From Stutzerimonas sp. S1 (GTDB lineage: Bacteria > Pseudomonadota > Gammaproteobacteria > Pseudomonadales > Pseudomonadaceae), in NCBI RefSeq assembly GCF_025966695.1, contig NZ_JAOEIY010000006.1:310001-374000 (forward strand): DNA of 64,000 nucleotides. Reading direction: 5' to 3'. The position numbers were made by a program, and so were the translations under genes. Below are positions 17,976 through 27,802 of this stretch, in pieces. Within the stretch, counting starts at the first letter, position 1; every line of letters begins with the position of its first letter. The notes beneath the pieces are model-generated. The model did not search any database, had not been told where the DNA came from, and saw nothing but the letters and a program-made list of their open reading frames with translations.

Positions 17976-18203
17976 ATGGGTGATCCGTTCGAGCGAGCCA
18001 CGGCCGAGGCGCCACCCGTCATCGGCAGTGGCTGTACCCGGCGCTACGATCCCGATGCTCTGAGCGACGAGCTGGGTACCGAGTTCGCCGGGGCCGCCGC
18101 GTTGTGGGCGCATCTGCAGTCCATCGCCAGCGCCGACAAAGTGAACGCGTTCAACGATTACCCGGACAGCAACCCACAGGCCAGCGGCGCCGCGCTCGGC
18201 TGA
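17976..18203 (+). CDS. Small conserved-looking hypothetical protein
   Basis: This 75-residue acidic protein has no membrane segment and includes GSGCTRRYDPDALSDELG and a C-terminal NAFNDYPDSNPQ segment. GGAAGGG six bases upstream favours the second of two nearby ATGs (17976 rather than 17970). It lies 15 bp after purU and 33 bp before the HerA-like ATPase gene, on the same strand and with local codon style, so it is probably expressed with them. I do not recognise a function. Confidence 0.65.
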   Translation: MGDPFERATAEAPPVIGSGCTRRYDPDALSDELGTEFAGAAALWAHLQSIASADKVNAFNDYPDSNPQASGAALG

Positions 18204-18236
18204 GCGATCGCCACCCCGTACACGGAGAGATAGCTG

Positions 18237-19709
18237 ATGGATGCATTTGTCGATCATCTGGTACTGGGGGCCGATGCCCACGGCCAGCCCAATCTGCACC
18301 CGCTGCGGCTCGCCAACCGGCACGGGCTGATCGCCGGTGCTACCGGAACCGGCAAGACGGTGACCCTGCAGCGGCTGGCCGAACAGTTCAGTGACGCCGG
18401 CGTTGCCGTATTCGCTGCTGATATCAAGGGTGATCTGTGCGGCCTTGGCGCCGCTGGTGCGCCCGCGGGCAAGATCGCCGAGCGTATCGCCAGCATGCCG
18501 TGGCTGGAGCATCAGCCACGGGCATATCCGGTGACCCTGTGGGACGTGCATGGCCAGAGCGGACATCCTTTGCGCACCACGCTCAGCGAGATGGGTCCGC
18601 TGTTGCTGGGCAATCTGCTGGAGCTGACCGATAGCCAGCAGGCAGCGCTCTATGCGGCGTTCAAGGTGGCCGACCGCGAGGGGCTATTGCTGCTGGATCT
18701 GAAGGACCTGAAGGCGCTGCTGACCCACCTGAAGGACAATCCCCAGGTACTTGGCGAGGACAGCGCGCTGTTTACCGGCGCCTCGTCGCAGGCGCTGCAG
18801 CGGCGCCTGGCCACGCTCGAGCAGCAGGGTGCCGACGCCCTCTTCGGTGAGCCGGCGTTGCAGCTGGCGGATCTGCTGCAGCCGGAGCGTGACGGTCGTG
18901 GCCGGATCCATCTGCTCGATGCCAGCCGACTGGTGCATGAGGCGCCCAAGGTCTACGCGACCTTCCTGTTGTGGTTGCTCGCCGAATTGTTCGAACAGTT
19001 GCCGGAGCGTGGTGATATGGATCGACCGATCCTGGCGCTGTTCTTCGACGAGGCGCACCTGCTGTTCGATGACACGCCAAAGGCGCTGCAGGACCGTCTG
19101 GTCCAGGTCGTGCGGCTGATTCGCTCCAAGGGCGTCGGGGTCTATTTCGTTACCCAGTCGCCCAGCGACCTGCCGGACGACGTGCTGGCCCAGCTCGGGT
19201 TGCGCGTCCAGCACGGCCTGCGTGCCTTCACCGTGAAAGAGCAGAAGGCGCTGCGCTCGGTGGCCGATGGTTTCCGCGCAAACCCCGAGTTCTCAGCGCT
19301 CGACGAGCTCACCCAGCTCGGTATCGGCGAGGCGTTGGTGGGGGGCCTGGAAGCGAAGGGCACGCCGGCGATGGTGCAACGGGTTGCCGTGGCACCGCCG
19401 CAGTCGCGGGTTGGCGTGCTGAGTGAGACGGAGCGTGCCAGCCTGATCGCGCATTCGCCATTGCGTGGTCGTTATGACCGGGCGATCGATCGCGAATCGG
19501 CCTACGAGATGCTGACAGCACGGGCCCGGGAGGCGGTTGAGACACCACCTGCCGAGGCGCCATCGCGTGCGCGTGGCCAAGCCGAGAACGGCGGCGTCGG
19601 CGACTTCGCCGGGCGGGTGCTCAAGAGCGCGCTGAACCAGGCGGCCAGTCAGATTGGTCGGCAGATCGTGCGAGGCCTGCTTGGGTCGCTGTTGGGTGGA
19701 AAACGCTGA
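18237..19709 (+). CDS. HerA-like ATPase, DUF853 / YjgR family
   Basis: The 490-residue product has a Walker A GATGTGKT (34-41), a downstream AADIKGDLCGLG segment and a Walker B LALFFDEAHLLFD (about 265-277). It ends with a Gly/Lys-rich tail (LLGSLLGGKR). This pattern belongs to the DUF853 family (YjgR in E. coli), related to HerA/FtsK-type translocases. Members lack a proven substrate. GGAGAG precedes the ATG. Near its C-terminus (about 435-455) is a Pro/Ala/Glu-rich linker. Confidence 0.88.
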   Translation: MDAFVDHLVLGADAHGQPNLHPLRLANRHGLIAGATGTGKTVTLQRLAEQFSDAGVAVFAADIKGDLCGLGAAGAPAGKIAERIASMPWLEHQPRAYPVTLWDVHGQSGHPLRTTLSEMGPLLLGNLLELTDSQQAALYAAFKVADREGLLLLDLKDLKALLTHLKDNPQVLGEDSALFTGASSQALQRRLATLEQQGADALFGEPALQLADLLQPERDGRGRIHLLDASRLVHEAPKVYATFLLWLLAELFEQLPERGDMDRPILALFFDEAHLLFDDTPKALQDRLVQVVRLIRSKGVGVYFVTQSPSDLPDDVLAQLGLRVQHGLRAFTVKEQKALRSVADGFRANPEFSALDELTQLGIGEALVGGLEAKGTPAMVQRVAVAPPQSRVGVLSETERASLIAHSPLRGRYDRAIDRESAYEMLTARAREAVETPPAEAPSRARGQAENGGVGDFAGRVLKSALNQAASQIGRQIVRGLLGSLLGGKR

Positions 19710-19851
19710 GTGTGAGGCGTGCGCTACGATTGCGCGCGCTGAGCGTCCACACCAGCCACGACAGTGCGCGTGATCCAGCGAAGTAATGGTGGCTGTGGCT
19801 GGCTGATAAGTCGGCATCGACTTGCCAACTTTCGGTATCGCTGCACGGTTA

Positions 19852-19910
19852 AGGAGCAAATCTGTTCCGTATTGGAAGTCCAGTTTGACCAAGTGGTCAG
19901 ATTTGTTCCT
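19852..19910. repeat. Imperfect inverted repeat at the 3' end of the 72-residue gene
   Basis: Arms AGGAGCAAATCTG (19852-19864) and CAGATTTGTTCCT (19898-19910) pair over 13 bases with one mismatch. Smaller palindromes lie between them. The right arm overlaps the stop codon of the minus-strand gene, so an RNA-level role (3' end structure) is possible. No T-run follows. Confidence 0.5.
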
Positions 19911-20115
19911 GATTGAGTTCATTCTGCTTGGCTTGCTCTTTTTCCATCTTTTGCAGTTCCTCGTGGAACACGCGGTCCTGCAGGGACGGTTTCTTGCGCC
20001 AAGGTTTGCGGTCCGGCTCCGACTTGGCTGCGTAAGTTGTAACTTCGCCGCCATAGATTTCCTTGTAACGCTGCGCCTGACGCTCAAGTTCGATACGCAG
20101 TTCTTCTTTCGTCAC
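19897..20115 (-). CDS. Small charged hypothetical protein
   Basis: This 72-residue protein is very rich in Lys and Glu, with TKEELRIELERQAQRYKEIYGG, a central SEPDRKPWRKK segment and a C-terminal helix FHEELQKMEKEQAKQ. It is predicted to be helical and soluble. The only start available in frame is GTG 20115, and an upstream ATG is out of frame. Composition and frame behave like a real gene, and I believe similar short proteins occur in Pseudomonas, but no function is known to me. Confidence 0.65.
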   Translation of the reverse strand: MTKEELRIELERQAQRYKEIYGGEVTTYAAKSEPDRKPWRKKPSLQDRVFHEELQKMEKEQAKQNELNQEQI

Positions 20116-20424
20116 GTAATTGACCCGTTTCTCTCATGTTAATTAGATAGCCTGCTGGGACTGTGCGATTGCAGTTGTTCCGCCAGATGGGGGGAATGCA
20201 GGACAAGGCTTGGTTTATCAGACGTCGTCTATCGAAAAAGTTTTCGTGCCCGGCATTTTCCGCGACCCGCTCTACGTGAAAACGAGAGGTGGTTCAAAGA
20301 ATGGGTGGAAAAGGCTGCCGGCAGTGAAGTGCACGGCGTGAGAGCAGCATCCTGTTACCGATTGTTGCTTCCGATCGGCTTCCCCGGCTGGATTATGCGC
20401 CTGCTAACGAGCTCAGTTGTGCGG
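20116..20424. other. 309-bp intergenic region without a supported gene
   Basis: It separates the 72-residue gene from the terminator downstream of the mannose-1-phosphate guanylyltransferase gene. A 72-codon plus-strand frame from 20305 runs through the terminator and has no ribosome site or recognisable sequence, so I treat it as chance. A minus-strand promoter for the 72-residue gene is expected near 20140-20190. Confidence 0.5.
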
Positions 20425-20465
20425 AAACATAAAAACCCGTGTCTGCGGCACGGGTTTTTATGTTT
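20425..20465 (-). terminator. Strong intrinsic terminator after the algA-type gene
   Basis: Arms of 17 bp (20425-20441 and 20449-20465) are perfect complements around a 7-base loop. The core is AAAAACCCGTG / CACGGGTTTTT. It lies 12 bp beyond the gene's stop codon. Confidence 0.9.
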
Positions 20466-20477
20466 CGCCAACTTCGA

Positions 20478-21923
20478 TCAGCGAGCGGTCTTGGCTTCCG
20501 CGCCATGTTCGGCGCGACCATAGACATCGTCGAAACGCTCGATGTCATCTTCGCCGAGATAACTACCGGATTGAACTTCGATGATCTCCAGCGGAATCTT
20601 GCCGGGGTTGGCTAGCCTGTGCACGGAAGTGACCGGAATGTAAGTCGACTGGTTTTCGGTGAGCAGGAATGTTTTCTCGTTACATGTCACCTGCGCAGTG
20701 CCGGAAACGACGATCCAGTGCTCAGCGCGATGGTGGTGCATCTGCAGCGAGAGACTGGCACCAGGATTGACGCAGATGCGTTTGACCTGGAAGCGACCGC
20801 CCATGTCGACCGAGTCGTACCAGCCCCACGGCCGGTATACGGCGCAATGGTTCTGGGTTTCCGGACGTCCCTGTTCATCGAGGCGGGCGACGAGCTTCTT
20901 GACGTCCTGCACCTTGTCCTTGTGCGCGATCATCATGGCGTCCTTGGTTTCCACCACCACGATGTCTTCCAGACCCAGTACGGTCACCAGCTTGCCGTTG
21001 CCGTGTACCAGGCAGTTGCGGGTATCTTCGGCGATCACGTCACCCTTGAACACGTTGCCGTTCGCATCCTTCTTGTGCACGTCCCAGATCGACGACCAGG
21101 AGCCCACGTCGCTCCAGCCCGCGGACATGGGTACCACGCAGGCGAGGTTGGTCTTTTCCATCACCGCGTAGTCGATCGAATTGTCCGGGCAGCAGGCGAA
21201 GGTGGCGGGGTCGATCACTACTTCATCACCGTTCTTGGTGCTGCGCTCGAGCGCCACCCAGCAGGTGTCGTAGATGTCTGGATCGTGCTTCTTAAGCTCC
21301 TCGAGGAAGACGCTGGCACGGAACAGGAACATGCCACTGTTCCAGTAATAGTCGCCAGATTCGACATAGCTTTGCGCGCGGGCTTCGTCCGGTTTCTCGA
21401 CGAACTGGCTGACACGATTGATGCCTTCCGGCAGGCCGCTGTCATCGTCAAGGTCGCACTTGATGTAACCGTAGCCGGTTTCCGGACGCGTTGCCGGGAT
21501 GCCGAACAGCACCATTTCGCCGTTCTCTGCGGCGTTGGTCGCCAATGCCAGTGAGCGCTGGAACGCGCGCTGGTCTTCGATCACATGATCCGCCGGCAGA
21601 ACCAGCAGCAGCTCGTCGCGACCCTCTTCGATGAGCTTCATCGCTGCAATGGCGATGGCCGGGGCGGTATTGCGGCCGAACGGTTCGAGCAGCAGGCCCT
21701 GAACGCCGAGTTTGCGCGCAGCCAGTTGTTCCTTGACGATGAAGCGGTGTTCCTTGTTGCATACCAGCAGCGGCTGGTGCATACCCTCGAACGCCAGACG
21801 CTCGACCGTTTGCTGAAACAGCGTCTGTTCGCCGGTCAGCGCGAGGAACTGCTTCGGGAAGAGCTTGCGGGATAAAGGCCACAAGCGCGAACCGCTACCG
21901 CCTGAAAGAATTACCGGGATCAT
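20478..21923 (-). CDS. algA: Mannose-6-phosphate isomerase / mannose-1-phosphate guanylyltransferase
   Basis: This bifunctional enzyme (AlgA/PslB/WbpW type) supplies GDP-mannose from fructose-6-phosphate for exopolysaccharide or LPS. The 481-residue product has the nucleotidyltransferase signature GGSGSRLWPLSRKLFPKQF (8-26) and the FVEKPD lysine block. The C-terminal type II phosphomannose-isomerase cupin has LQMHHHRAEHWIVVSG. AGGAG precedes the ATG. The gene stands alone, with no alginate, Psl or O-antigen genes nearby, so the symbol names the family and not a pathway. Confidence 0.92.
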   Translation of the reverse strand: MIPVILSGGSGSRLWPLSRKLFPKQFLALTGEQTLFQQTVERLAFEGMHQPLLVCNKEHRFIVKEQLAARKLGVQGLLLEPFGRNTAPAIAIAAMKLIEEGRDELLLVLPADHVIEDQRAFQRSLALATNAAENGEMVLFGIPATRPETGYGYIKCDLDDDSGLPEGINRVSQFVEKPDEARAQSYVESGDYYWNSGMFLFRASVFLEELKKHDPDIYDTCWVALERSTKNGDEVVIDPATFACCPDNSIDYAVMEKTNLACVVPMSAGWSDVGSWSSIWDVHKKDANGNVFKGDVIAEDTRNCLVHGNGKLVTVLGLEDIVVVETKDAMMIAHKDKVQDVKKLVARLDEQGRPETQNHCAVYRPWGWYDSVDMGGRFQVKRICVNPGASLSLQMHHHRAEHWIVVSGTAQVTCNEKTFLLTENQSTYIPVTSVHRLANPGKIPLEIIEVQSGSYLGEDDIERFDDVYGRAEHGAEAKTAR

Positions 21924-22649
21924 GTCATCTCTCCTGAATCGTTAATCGTTCTGCTGTCTCTTGACGCGCCATCAGGCGGTCGAAATCGAATTGTTCTGGG
22001 CGGACTTCAGATGCTGCCGCGCTGAGCGGCGCAGCCTGATGTCCCTCGATCGGATCGGTCATCCGAGTCTCAGTTGTTTGTTGCCTGCATCCTGGCGAAT
22101 CGACTTAGTTGCGTGGTTGTCGCCGCAGGTCGTAGCGCGCGGTTCCACCATGGGAAAGCGCGGGTGTAGGGCAATGGCTCGAGCAGATGCCGAAGCGGCG
22201 CGCCGTCGTCGCAATTTCCGCTTGAAGAGATGCGTAAGGGTGATGTGCCCACATGGCCGAACCCCTCGTGGTGCGCGTCGCCAAGCTGGTGTCGATCGGC
22301 TGTGTGGCGCGGCAGTCCTGGCGCTAGCGCTGTGTTGCAGCCGCGTCGCGGCGTGCGCTGAGCCCGTCCGCGTCATCCGCCAGCGGAGCGGGTGGCTGTA
22401 ATCGGTGTTGAAGAACCCAAGCACGTTCATGTGCGACGTCCCTTTCCAGTCTGGAATTGTCGGTACGCGCTTTATGATTGCGGGGGCCGCTCGATAGTTC
22501 CCGCGGGCTAGACCGTTGATCGGTGAGTAATTTCGAACGGTGCAAGAGGTCTGCATCGCGCATCACGGTCGGCGATGCGGGGTTCAGTGAGGAGAGGTTG
22601 CCGGGTAGGGGGCGCAGGCCGAGCGGAGGACGTCCGGCCCGCCCAGAGG
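21924..22649. other. 726-bp region without a supported gene
   Basis: Frames on both strands are short or have improbable composition (Arg/Ala/His-rich). The longest, on the minus strand from 22556, includes a stretch beginning MNVLGFFNTDYSHPL near 22430 with a weak ribosome-like AAGGGA, then degenerates into Arg/Ala-rich sequence. I see no tRNA, repeat or IS remnant. The ends must hold promoters for the algA-type gene. Confidence 0.5.
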
Positions 22650-23429
22650 TCAGGCGTCCGGGTTGTCGCGCAGGAAGACCAGGTGGTCGGGTGTTGAATC
22701 CGCCGCGCTGAATCGATAGCCGTCGTAATCGAAGTCGCGCAGTCGATCAGGGTTCTGGATGCGTTCCTTGATCACGTATCGCGCCATCAGTCCCCGGGCT
22801 TTCTTGGCGTAGAAGCTGATGATCTTGTACTGCCCGTTCTTCAGGTCCTTGAAATCCACGTCGATTACCCGGGCCTGCAAGGTTTTGCGCTTGACTGCCG
22901 AGAAATACTCGTTGGACGCGAGGTTGAGCAGTATCTGGTCACCTTGTGCCTGCAGTGCAGCGTTCAACCATTCGCTGATGCGCTCGCCCCAGAAAGCGTA
23001 AAGATCCTTGCCGCGTGGATTGGCGAGCTTGGTGCCCATCTCGAGGCGATAGGGTTGCATCAGGTCCAGTGGCCTCAGCAGGCCGTACAGTCCTGACAGC
23101 ATGCGCAGGTGCTGCTGGGCGAAGTCGAAGTCCTCTTCGGAGAAATCCTCGGCTGCGAGGCCGGTGTAGACGTCGCCCTTGAACGCGAGCAGCGCCTGTT
23201 TGGCATTTTCAGGCGTGAACTTCGCGGTCCAGCTGCCGAAGCGCGCGACATTCAGGGCCGCGAGTTTGTCGGACAGGTGCATCAACTCGCTGACTTGCGC
23301 CGGCGAGAATTCGCGCAGCTGATCGATCAGTTGCTGTGAATGCTCGAGGTGTTCGGGTTGGGTGGACCGCTGGGTAACCGGTGGAGTCTCGTAATCGAGG
23401 GTTTTGGCTGGGGAAATCACCATCAGCAT
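22650..23429 (-). CDS. yaaA: Peroxide stress protein YaaA
   Basis: YaaA (DUF328/UPF0246) limits free iron and oxidative damage during peroxide stress and is a cytosolic DNA-binding-type fold. The 259-residue product begins [17 protein letters not shown] and carries [49 protein letters not shown] and [15 protein letters not shown], all hallmark blocks. AGGAG precedes the first ATG. It is separated by a short divergent region from the CDF transporter gene. No OxyR site is evident to me. Confidence 0.95.
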   Translation of the reverse strand: MLMVISPAKTLDYETPPVTQRSTQPEHLEHSQQLIDQLREFSPAQVSELMHLSDKLAALNVARFGSWTAKFTPENAKQALLAFKGDVYTGLAAEDFSEEDFDFAQQHLRMLSGLYGLLRPLDLMQPYRLEMGTKLANPRGKDLYAFWGERISEWLNAALQAQGDQILLNLASNEYFSAVKRKTLQARVIDVDFKDLKNGQYKIISFYAKKARGLMARYVIKERIQNPDRLRDFDYDGYRFSAADSTPDHLVFLRDNPDA

Positions 23430-23571
23430 GTAGTTGCTCTCCTGTCTGCTGCGGCGATTCTAGGCGCGATGGCGAACGCAGCTCCAGCTATGGCCGCGAT
23501 TAATGCGGAGGGATACCCTTGCCAGCGTCACCGGCTCAAAGGCCATTGCGCTTCACCGAAGGAGATGTGGC

Positions 23572-24585
<1,014 letters not shown>

Positions 24586-24627
24586 TTGGCTGAAACGCTC
24601 GCGCCAAGGGCGTTTTGTCGATCCCGC

Positions 24628-24660
24628 AAAAAAAGCCGCAATCACGTTGAAAAGGCTTTT
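24628..24660 (+). terminator. Weak terminator-like hairpin after the CDF gene
   Basis: AAAAGCC (24631-24637) and GGCTTTT (24654-24660) can pair around a 16-base loop. The stem is short and the loop long, so termination is uncertain. Confidence 0.35.
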
Positions 24661-24842
24661 GCCCGTCATCGTTTTTGGGTTATTACCGAATCAGACCGCC
24701 GAACCCTGCAACACAGGTGGCGGCCCCTGGGTGGCCCCGAACCCCCGGCGCCCAAGCCCGCTCACCCTGCTGCAAGGTGGTCTTTCTGCGGCGGAGCGCC
24801 ATCGGCTCTCCGTCGGCTGACCCTACGAATAAGGTGATCGGT

Positions 24843-26231
24843 ATGGATGATTACGGCAGATCCCACGCGACTCAGCCCACCCTGTATGTCCTCGATACGA
24901 ACGTCCTGATTCACGATCCCAACGCCTTGCTGAACTTTCAGGAGCATCAGGTCGCGATACCGATGACCGTGCTCGAAGAACTCGATCAGTTGAAGGCCGG
25001 CAAGCACAGCGTCGCCGCCGAATGCCGGCAGGCGATCCGCCTGATCGACCGTTTGCTGGGCGATGCCACCCCCGCCGAGGTGGAGGCGGGTGTGCCGATC
25101 CAGCGTGACAAGAGCGGGCCGCGCGGCAGCCTTTCGATCCTCATGAGCCGCCGGCTCGAGACGAGCGGGCTGCCGGAAGACCTGAACGACAACAAGATCA
25201 TCAATCAGGTGGTCGAGCTCAGCAGGCAGCGGCCCGGGGTGCCGGTGGTGCTGGTTACCAAGGACATCAACATGCGCCTGAAGGCGCGTGCCTGCGGGGT
25301 GGCCGCCGAGGATTACCACACGGATCAGCTCGTCGATGATGTCGGTCAGCTGTCGCGCGGCTATCACAGCCTGAACGGCTCGTTCTGGGATCGCGTGAGC
25401 AAGGTCGAGACTCATCAGGGCCACGGCCGCACCTGGCATCGCGTGCAGCTGATCGACAACCTGCCGGCGGTGCATATCAACGAGTTCATCCTCGACGAGC
25501 AGGGCTTCGTCGGCTGGATCAAGGGCATCAAGGGCGACGAGTTGCTGTTGCTGGACATGCACCAGGAGCCGTTGCTGCATCAGGAGGCATGGGGGTTGCG
25601 GCCGCGTGACATCCATCAGGCCCTGGCGCTGTTCGCACTGCTCGATCCGGATATCCACCTGGTCAATCTGTCTGGCGCGGCGGGGTCGGGCAAGACCATT
25701 CTCGCCCTGGCCGCGGCAATCGAGCAGACGGTGGTCAGCAAGCGCTATCGCCGCATCATCGCAACCCGCAGCGTGCAGGGGCTGGACGAGGACATCGGCT
25801 TCCTGCCGGGCACCGAGGCGGAGAAGATGGAACCCTGGCTTGGTGCGATCACCGACAACCTAGAGGCGTTGCACATGGAGGACGAGAACACGCCGGGCAG
25901 CATCGATTACATCCTGCAAAAGGTGCCGCTGCAGTTCAAATCGTTGAACTACATTCGCGGGCGCAGCTTCCAGCAGAGCCTGATCCTCATCGACGAGTGC
26001 CAGAACCTCACCCCCCACCAGATGAAGACGATCATCACCCGCGCCGGTAACGGCTCCAAGGTGGTTTGCCTGGGCAACCTGGCGCAGATCGATACCCCGT
26101 ACCTGTCGGCCACCAGTTCGGGCCTCACCTACCTCACGGAGCGTTTCAAGGACTTCTCCCATGGCGTGCATATCACGCTGCAAGGCGTGCCGCGCTCGGT
26201 GCTGGCCGAGTACGCTGAAGCGCATATGTAG
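24843..26231 (+). CDS. PIN-domain PhoH family ATPase
   Basis: The 462-residue product joins an N-terminal PIN-like RNase domain (YVLDTNVLIHDPNALLNF at 14-31, with acidic metal-site residues) to a C-terminal PhoH ATPase. The ATPase carries Walker A GAAGSGKT and Walker B LILIDECQNLTPHQMK, and ends with SATSSGLTYLTERFKD-type sequence. Proteins of this PhoH2/YlaK layout unwind and cleave RNA in the studied cases. AAGGTG precedes the ATG at 24843; the long open frame upstream is GC-rich leader sequence. It lies alone between the CDF gene and moaC. Confidence 0.92.
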   Translation: MDDYGRSHATQPTLYVLDTNVLIHDPNALLNFQEHQVAIPMTVLEELDQLKAGKHSVAAECRQAIRLIDRLLGDATPAEVEAGVPIQRDKSGPRGSLSILMSRRLETSGLPEDLNDNKIINQVVELSRQRPGVPVVLVTKDINMRLKARACGVAAEDYHTDQLVDDVGQLSRGYHSLNGSFWDRVSKVETHQGHGRTWHRVQLIDNLPAVHINEFILDEQGFVGWIKGIKGDELLLLDMHQEPLLHQEAWGLRPRDIHQALALFALLDPDIHLVNLSGAAGSGKTILALAAAIEQTVVSKRYRRIIATRSVQGLDEDIGFLPGTEAEKMEPWLGAITDNLEALHMEDENTPGSIDYILQKVPLQFKSLNYIRGRSFQQSLILIDECQNLTPHQMKTIITRAGNGSKVVCLGNLAQIDTPYLSATSSGLTYLTERFKDFSHGVHITLQGVPRSVLAEYAEAHM

Positions 26232-26334
26232 CGTCCGGCCACGGCGGAGGGGGTGTCGGTAGTACCCCTTCCGGGGACGGGCCGAGTGCGTCTGGCTGGG
26301 TTAGACTCGCGACTTTCCCAGTCAGGAGCGCCGT

Positions 26335-26805
26335 ATGCTCACCCATCTCGATTCTCAAGGCCGTGCCAGCATGGTTGATGTGACCGACAAGGCCGTCACC
26401 GCGCGTGAGGCCACGGCTGAGGCGCGTGTCCGGATGCTGCCGCAGACGCTGCAGATGATCCAGCAGGGCGGTCATCCCAAGGGCGACGTGTTCGCCGTGG
26501 CACGGATCGCCGGTATCCAGGCGGCGAAGAAGACCCATGAGCTGATCCCGCTCTGTCATCCGCTGCTGCTGACCAGCATCAAGGTCGAGTTGCAGGCTGA
26601 TGGCGAGGACAGCGTGCTGATCCGCGCGACCTGCAAGCTGGCCGGGCAGACCGGCGTGGAAATGGAAGCGCTGACCGCTGCCAGTGTCGCCGCGCTGACC
26701 ATCTACGACATGTGCAAGGCCGTGGATCGCGGCATGGTGATTGAAGGTGTGCGTCTGCTGGAAAAGCTCGGTGGCAAGAGCGGCCATTGGCAGGTGCCGA
26801 CATGA
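26335..26805 (+). CDS. moaC: Cyclic pyranopterin monophosphate synthase
   Basis: MoaC converts the MoaA product to cyclic pyranopterin monophosphate, the first pterin intermediate of molybdenum cofactor synthesis. The 156-residue product has [34 protein letters not shown] and [25 protein letters not shown], containing the catalytic Lys and Asp. CAGGAG precedes the ATG. A TTAGACT box about 30 bases upstream may be the -10. Its stop overlaps the moaD start (ATGA). No moaA or moaB is in the window. Confidence 0.96.
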   Translation: MLTHLDSQGRASMVDVTDKAVTAREATAEARVRMLPQTLQMIQQGGHPKGDVFAVARIAGIQAAKKTHELIPLCHPLLLTSIKVELQADGEDSVLIRATCKLAGQTGVEMEALTAASVAALTIYDMCKAVDRGMVIEGVRLLEKLGGKSGHWQVPT

Positions 26806-27050
26806 TCTGCGTGCAGTTCTACGCCCGCTACCGAGAAGCGCTGGGCCTTGAGGCGGAGCGGCTCGAATGGCGTGCGGCATTCGCCCGCGTCGATGATCTG
26901 CGCCAGTACCTGCTGGCGCGCGGGGACGCCTGGGAGGTGCTCGGCGAGCAGAACCTGATGTGCGCACGCAACCAGGAGCTGTGCAGCCTCGACGAGCCAC
27001 TGGTCGATGGCGACGAGGTGGCGTTCTTTCCGACCGTGACCGGAGGCTGA
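26802..27050 (+). CDS. moaD: Molybdopterin synthase sulfur carrier subunit
   Basis: This 82-residue ubiquitin-fold protein ends in the Gly-Gly tail (PTVTGG) that is thiocarboxylated and donates sulfur to MPT synthase. The acidic [14 protein letters not shown] segment before the tail is typical. The ATG overlaps the moaC stop, and moaE starts one base after the moaD stop. The three genes form a coupled operon. E. coli MoaD is 81 residues. Confidence 0.95.
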   Translation: MICVQFYARYREALGLEAERLEWRAAFARVDDLRQYLLARGDAWEVLGEQNLMCARNQELCSLDEPLVDGDEVAFFPTVTGG

Positions 27051-27051
27051 G

Positions 27052-27522
27052 ATGGGCGTTCGAGTACAGCAGGCAGCGTTCGACCCGGGCGCCGAGCTGA
27101 ATGCGCTGCACGCGGCGAATCTGGGGATCGGCGCGGTGGTCGGCTTCGTTGGCTATGTGCGGGACTTCAACGACGGCCAGGAGGTCGCCGGAATGTTTCT
27201 CGAGCACGCGCCCGGCATGACCGAGAAGGCCCTCGGCAAGATCGTCGCCGAGGCCGAGGAGCGCTGGCCGCTACTCAGTGTGGACGTGCTGCACCGGGTT
27301 GGTCCGCTGGAGCCGGGTGAGCCGATTGTGTTCGTCGGCGTCGCCAGTGCGCATCGCGAGGCTGCCTTCGATGCTTGCCACTTCGTGATGGACTATCTGA
27401 AGACACGCGCACCGTTCTGGAAGAAGGAAACCACGCCCGCCGGCCCGCGCTGGGTCGAAGGGCGCGGTAGCGATCAGGCTGCGGCGGCGCGCTGGCAGCG
27501 CGATGACGACGTGATCAGGTGA
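27052..27522 (+). CDS. moaE: Molybdopterin synthase catalytic subunit
   Basis: MoaE is the large subunit of MPT synthase and adds two sulfurs from MoaD to the pterin. The 156-residue product has GAVVGFVGYVRDFNDG, LEHAPGMTEKAL, RVGPLEPGE, SAHREAAFDACHFVMDYLK and FWKKE, with the catalytic lysine pair at 124-125. It is the last gene of moaCDE. About 280 bp without a convincing gene follow, ending in the rhlB terminator. Confidence 0.95.
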   Translation: MGVRVQQAAFDPGAELNALHAANLGIGAVVGFVGYVRDFNDGQEVAGMFLEHAPGMTEKALGKIVAEAEERWPLLSVDVLHRVGPLEPGEPIVFVGVASAHREAAFDACHFVMDYLKTRAPFWKKETTPAGPRWVEGRGSDQAAAARWQRDDDVIR

Positions 27523-27760
27523 AACTGATGCTTCAGCGTGGACGACATGGCGGGGTGCCTAGGCTGGCAGCCCGATGCCTCCATTGCTGCTCGCGATAGT
27601 TGAGGATCGGGCAGAGCAGGGCGAAGCCGGTGGTGGTGAGAATCCGCAACCGATGGATGTTCCGCAGGAGCCGCTTCCCCGGCGTACACGCTCGTCGTTG
27701 CATGGCAGTTGTCTGGCGCGCCGTCGCCTGTGTTGAGTCATGGCGCGTCGCGCAGCAAAA

Positions 27761-27784
27761 AGGGCGAAGCAGCTGCTTCGCCCT
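27761..27784 (-). terminator. Intrinsic terminator of rhlB
   Basis: A perfect 24-bp palindrome (AGGGCGAAGCAG and its complement) is followed on the minus strand by a run of T, 18 bp past the rhlB stop. With no loop bases outside the palindrome, the RNA would form a hairpin with an inner CAGCTG turn. Confidence 0.85.
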
Positions 27785-27802
27785 GACGGGTTCGAACTGT
27801 GC

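Noticed and set aside
20305..20523. 72-codon frame running through the algA-side terminator
   Set aside because: It translates the terminator stem and the antisense of the gene end, with no ribosome site.
22059..22556. 165-codon minus-strand frame in the 0.7 kb gap
   Set aside because: Arg/Ala/His-rich sequence without domain, good start or conserved look.
27474..27741. Short minus-strand frames after moaE
   Set aside because: Low-complexity, overlapping each other and the moaE end; no ribosome site.
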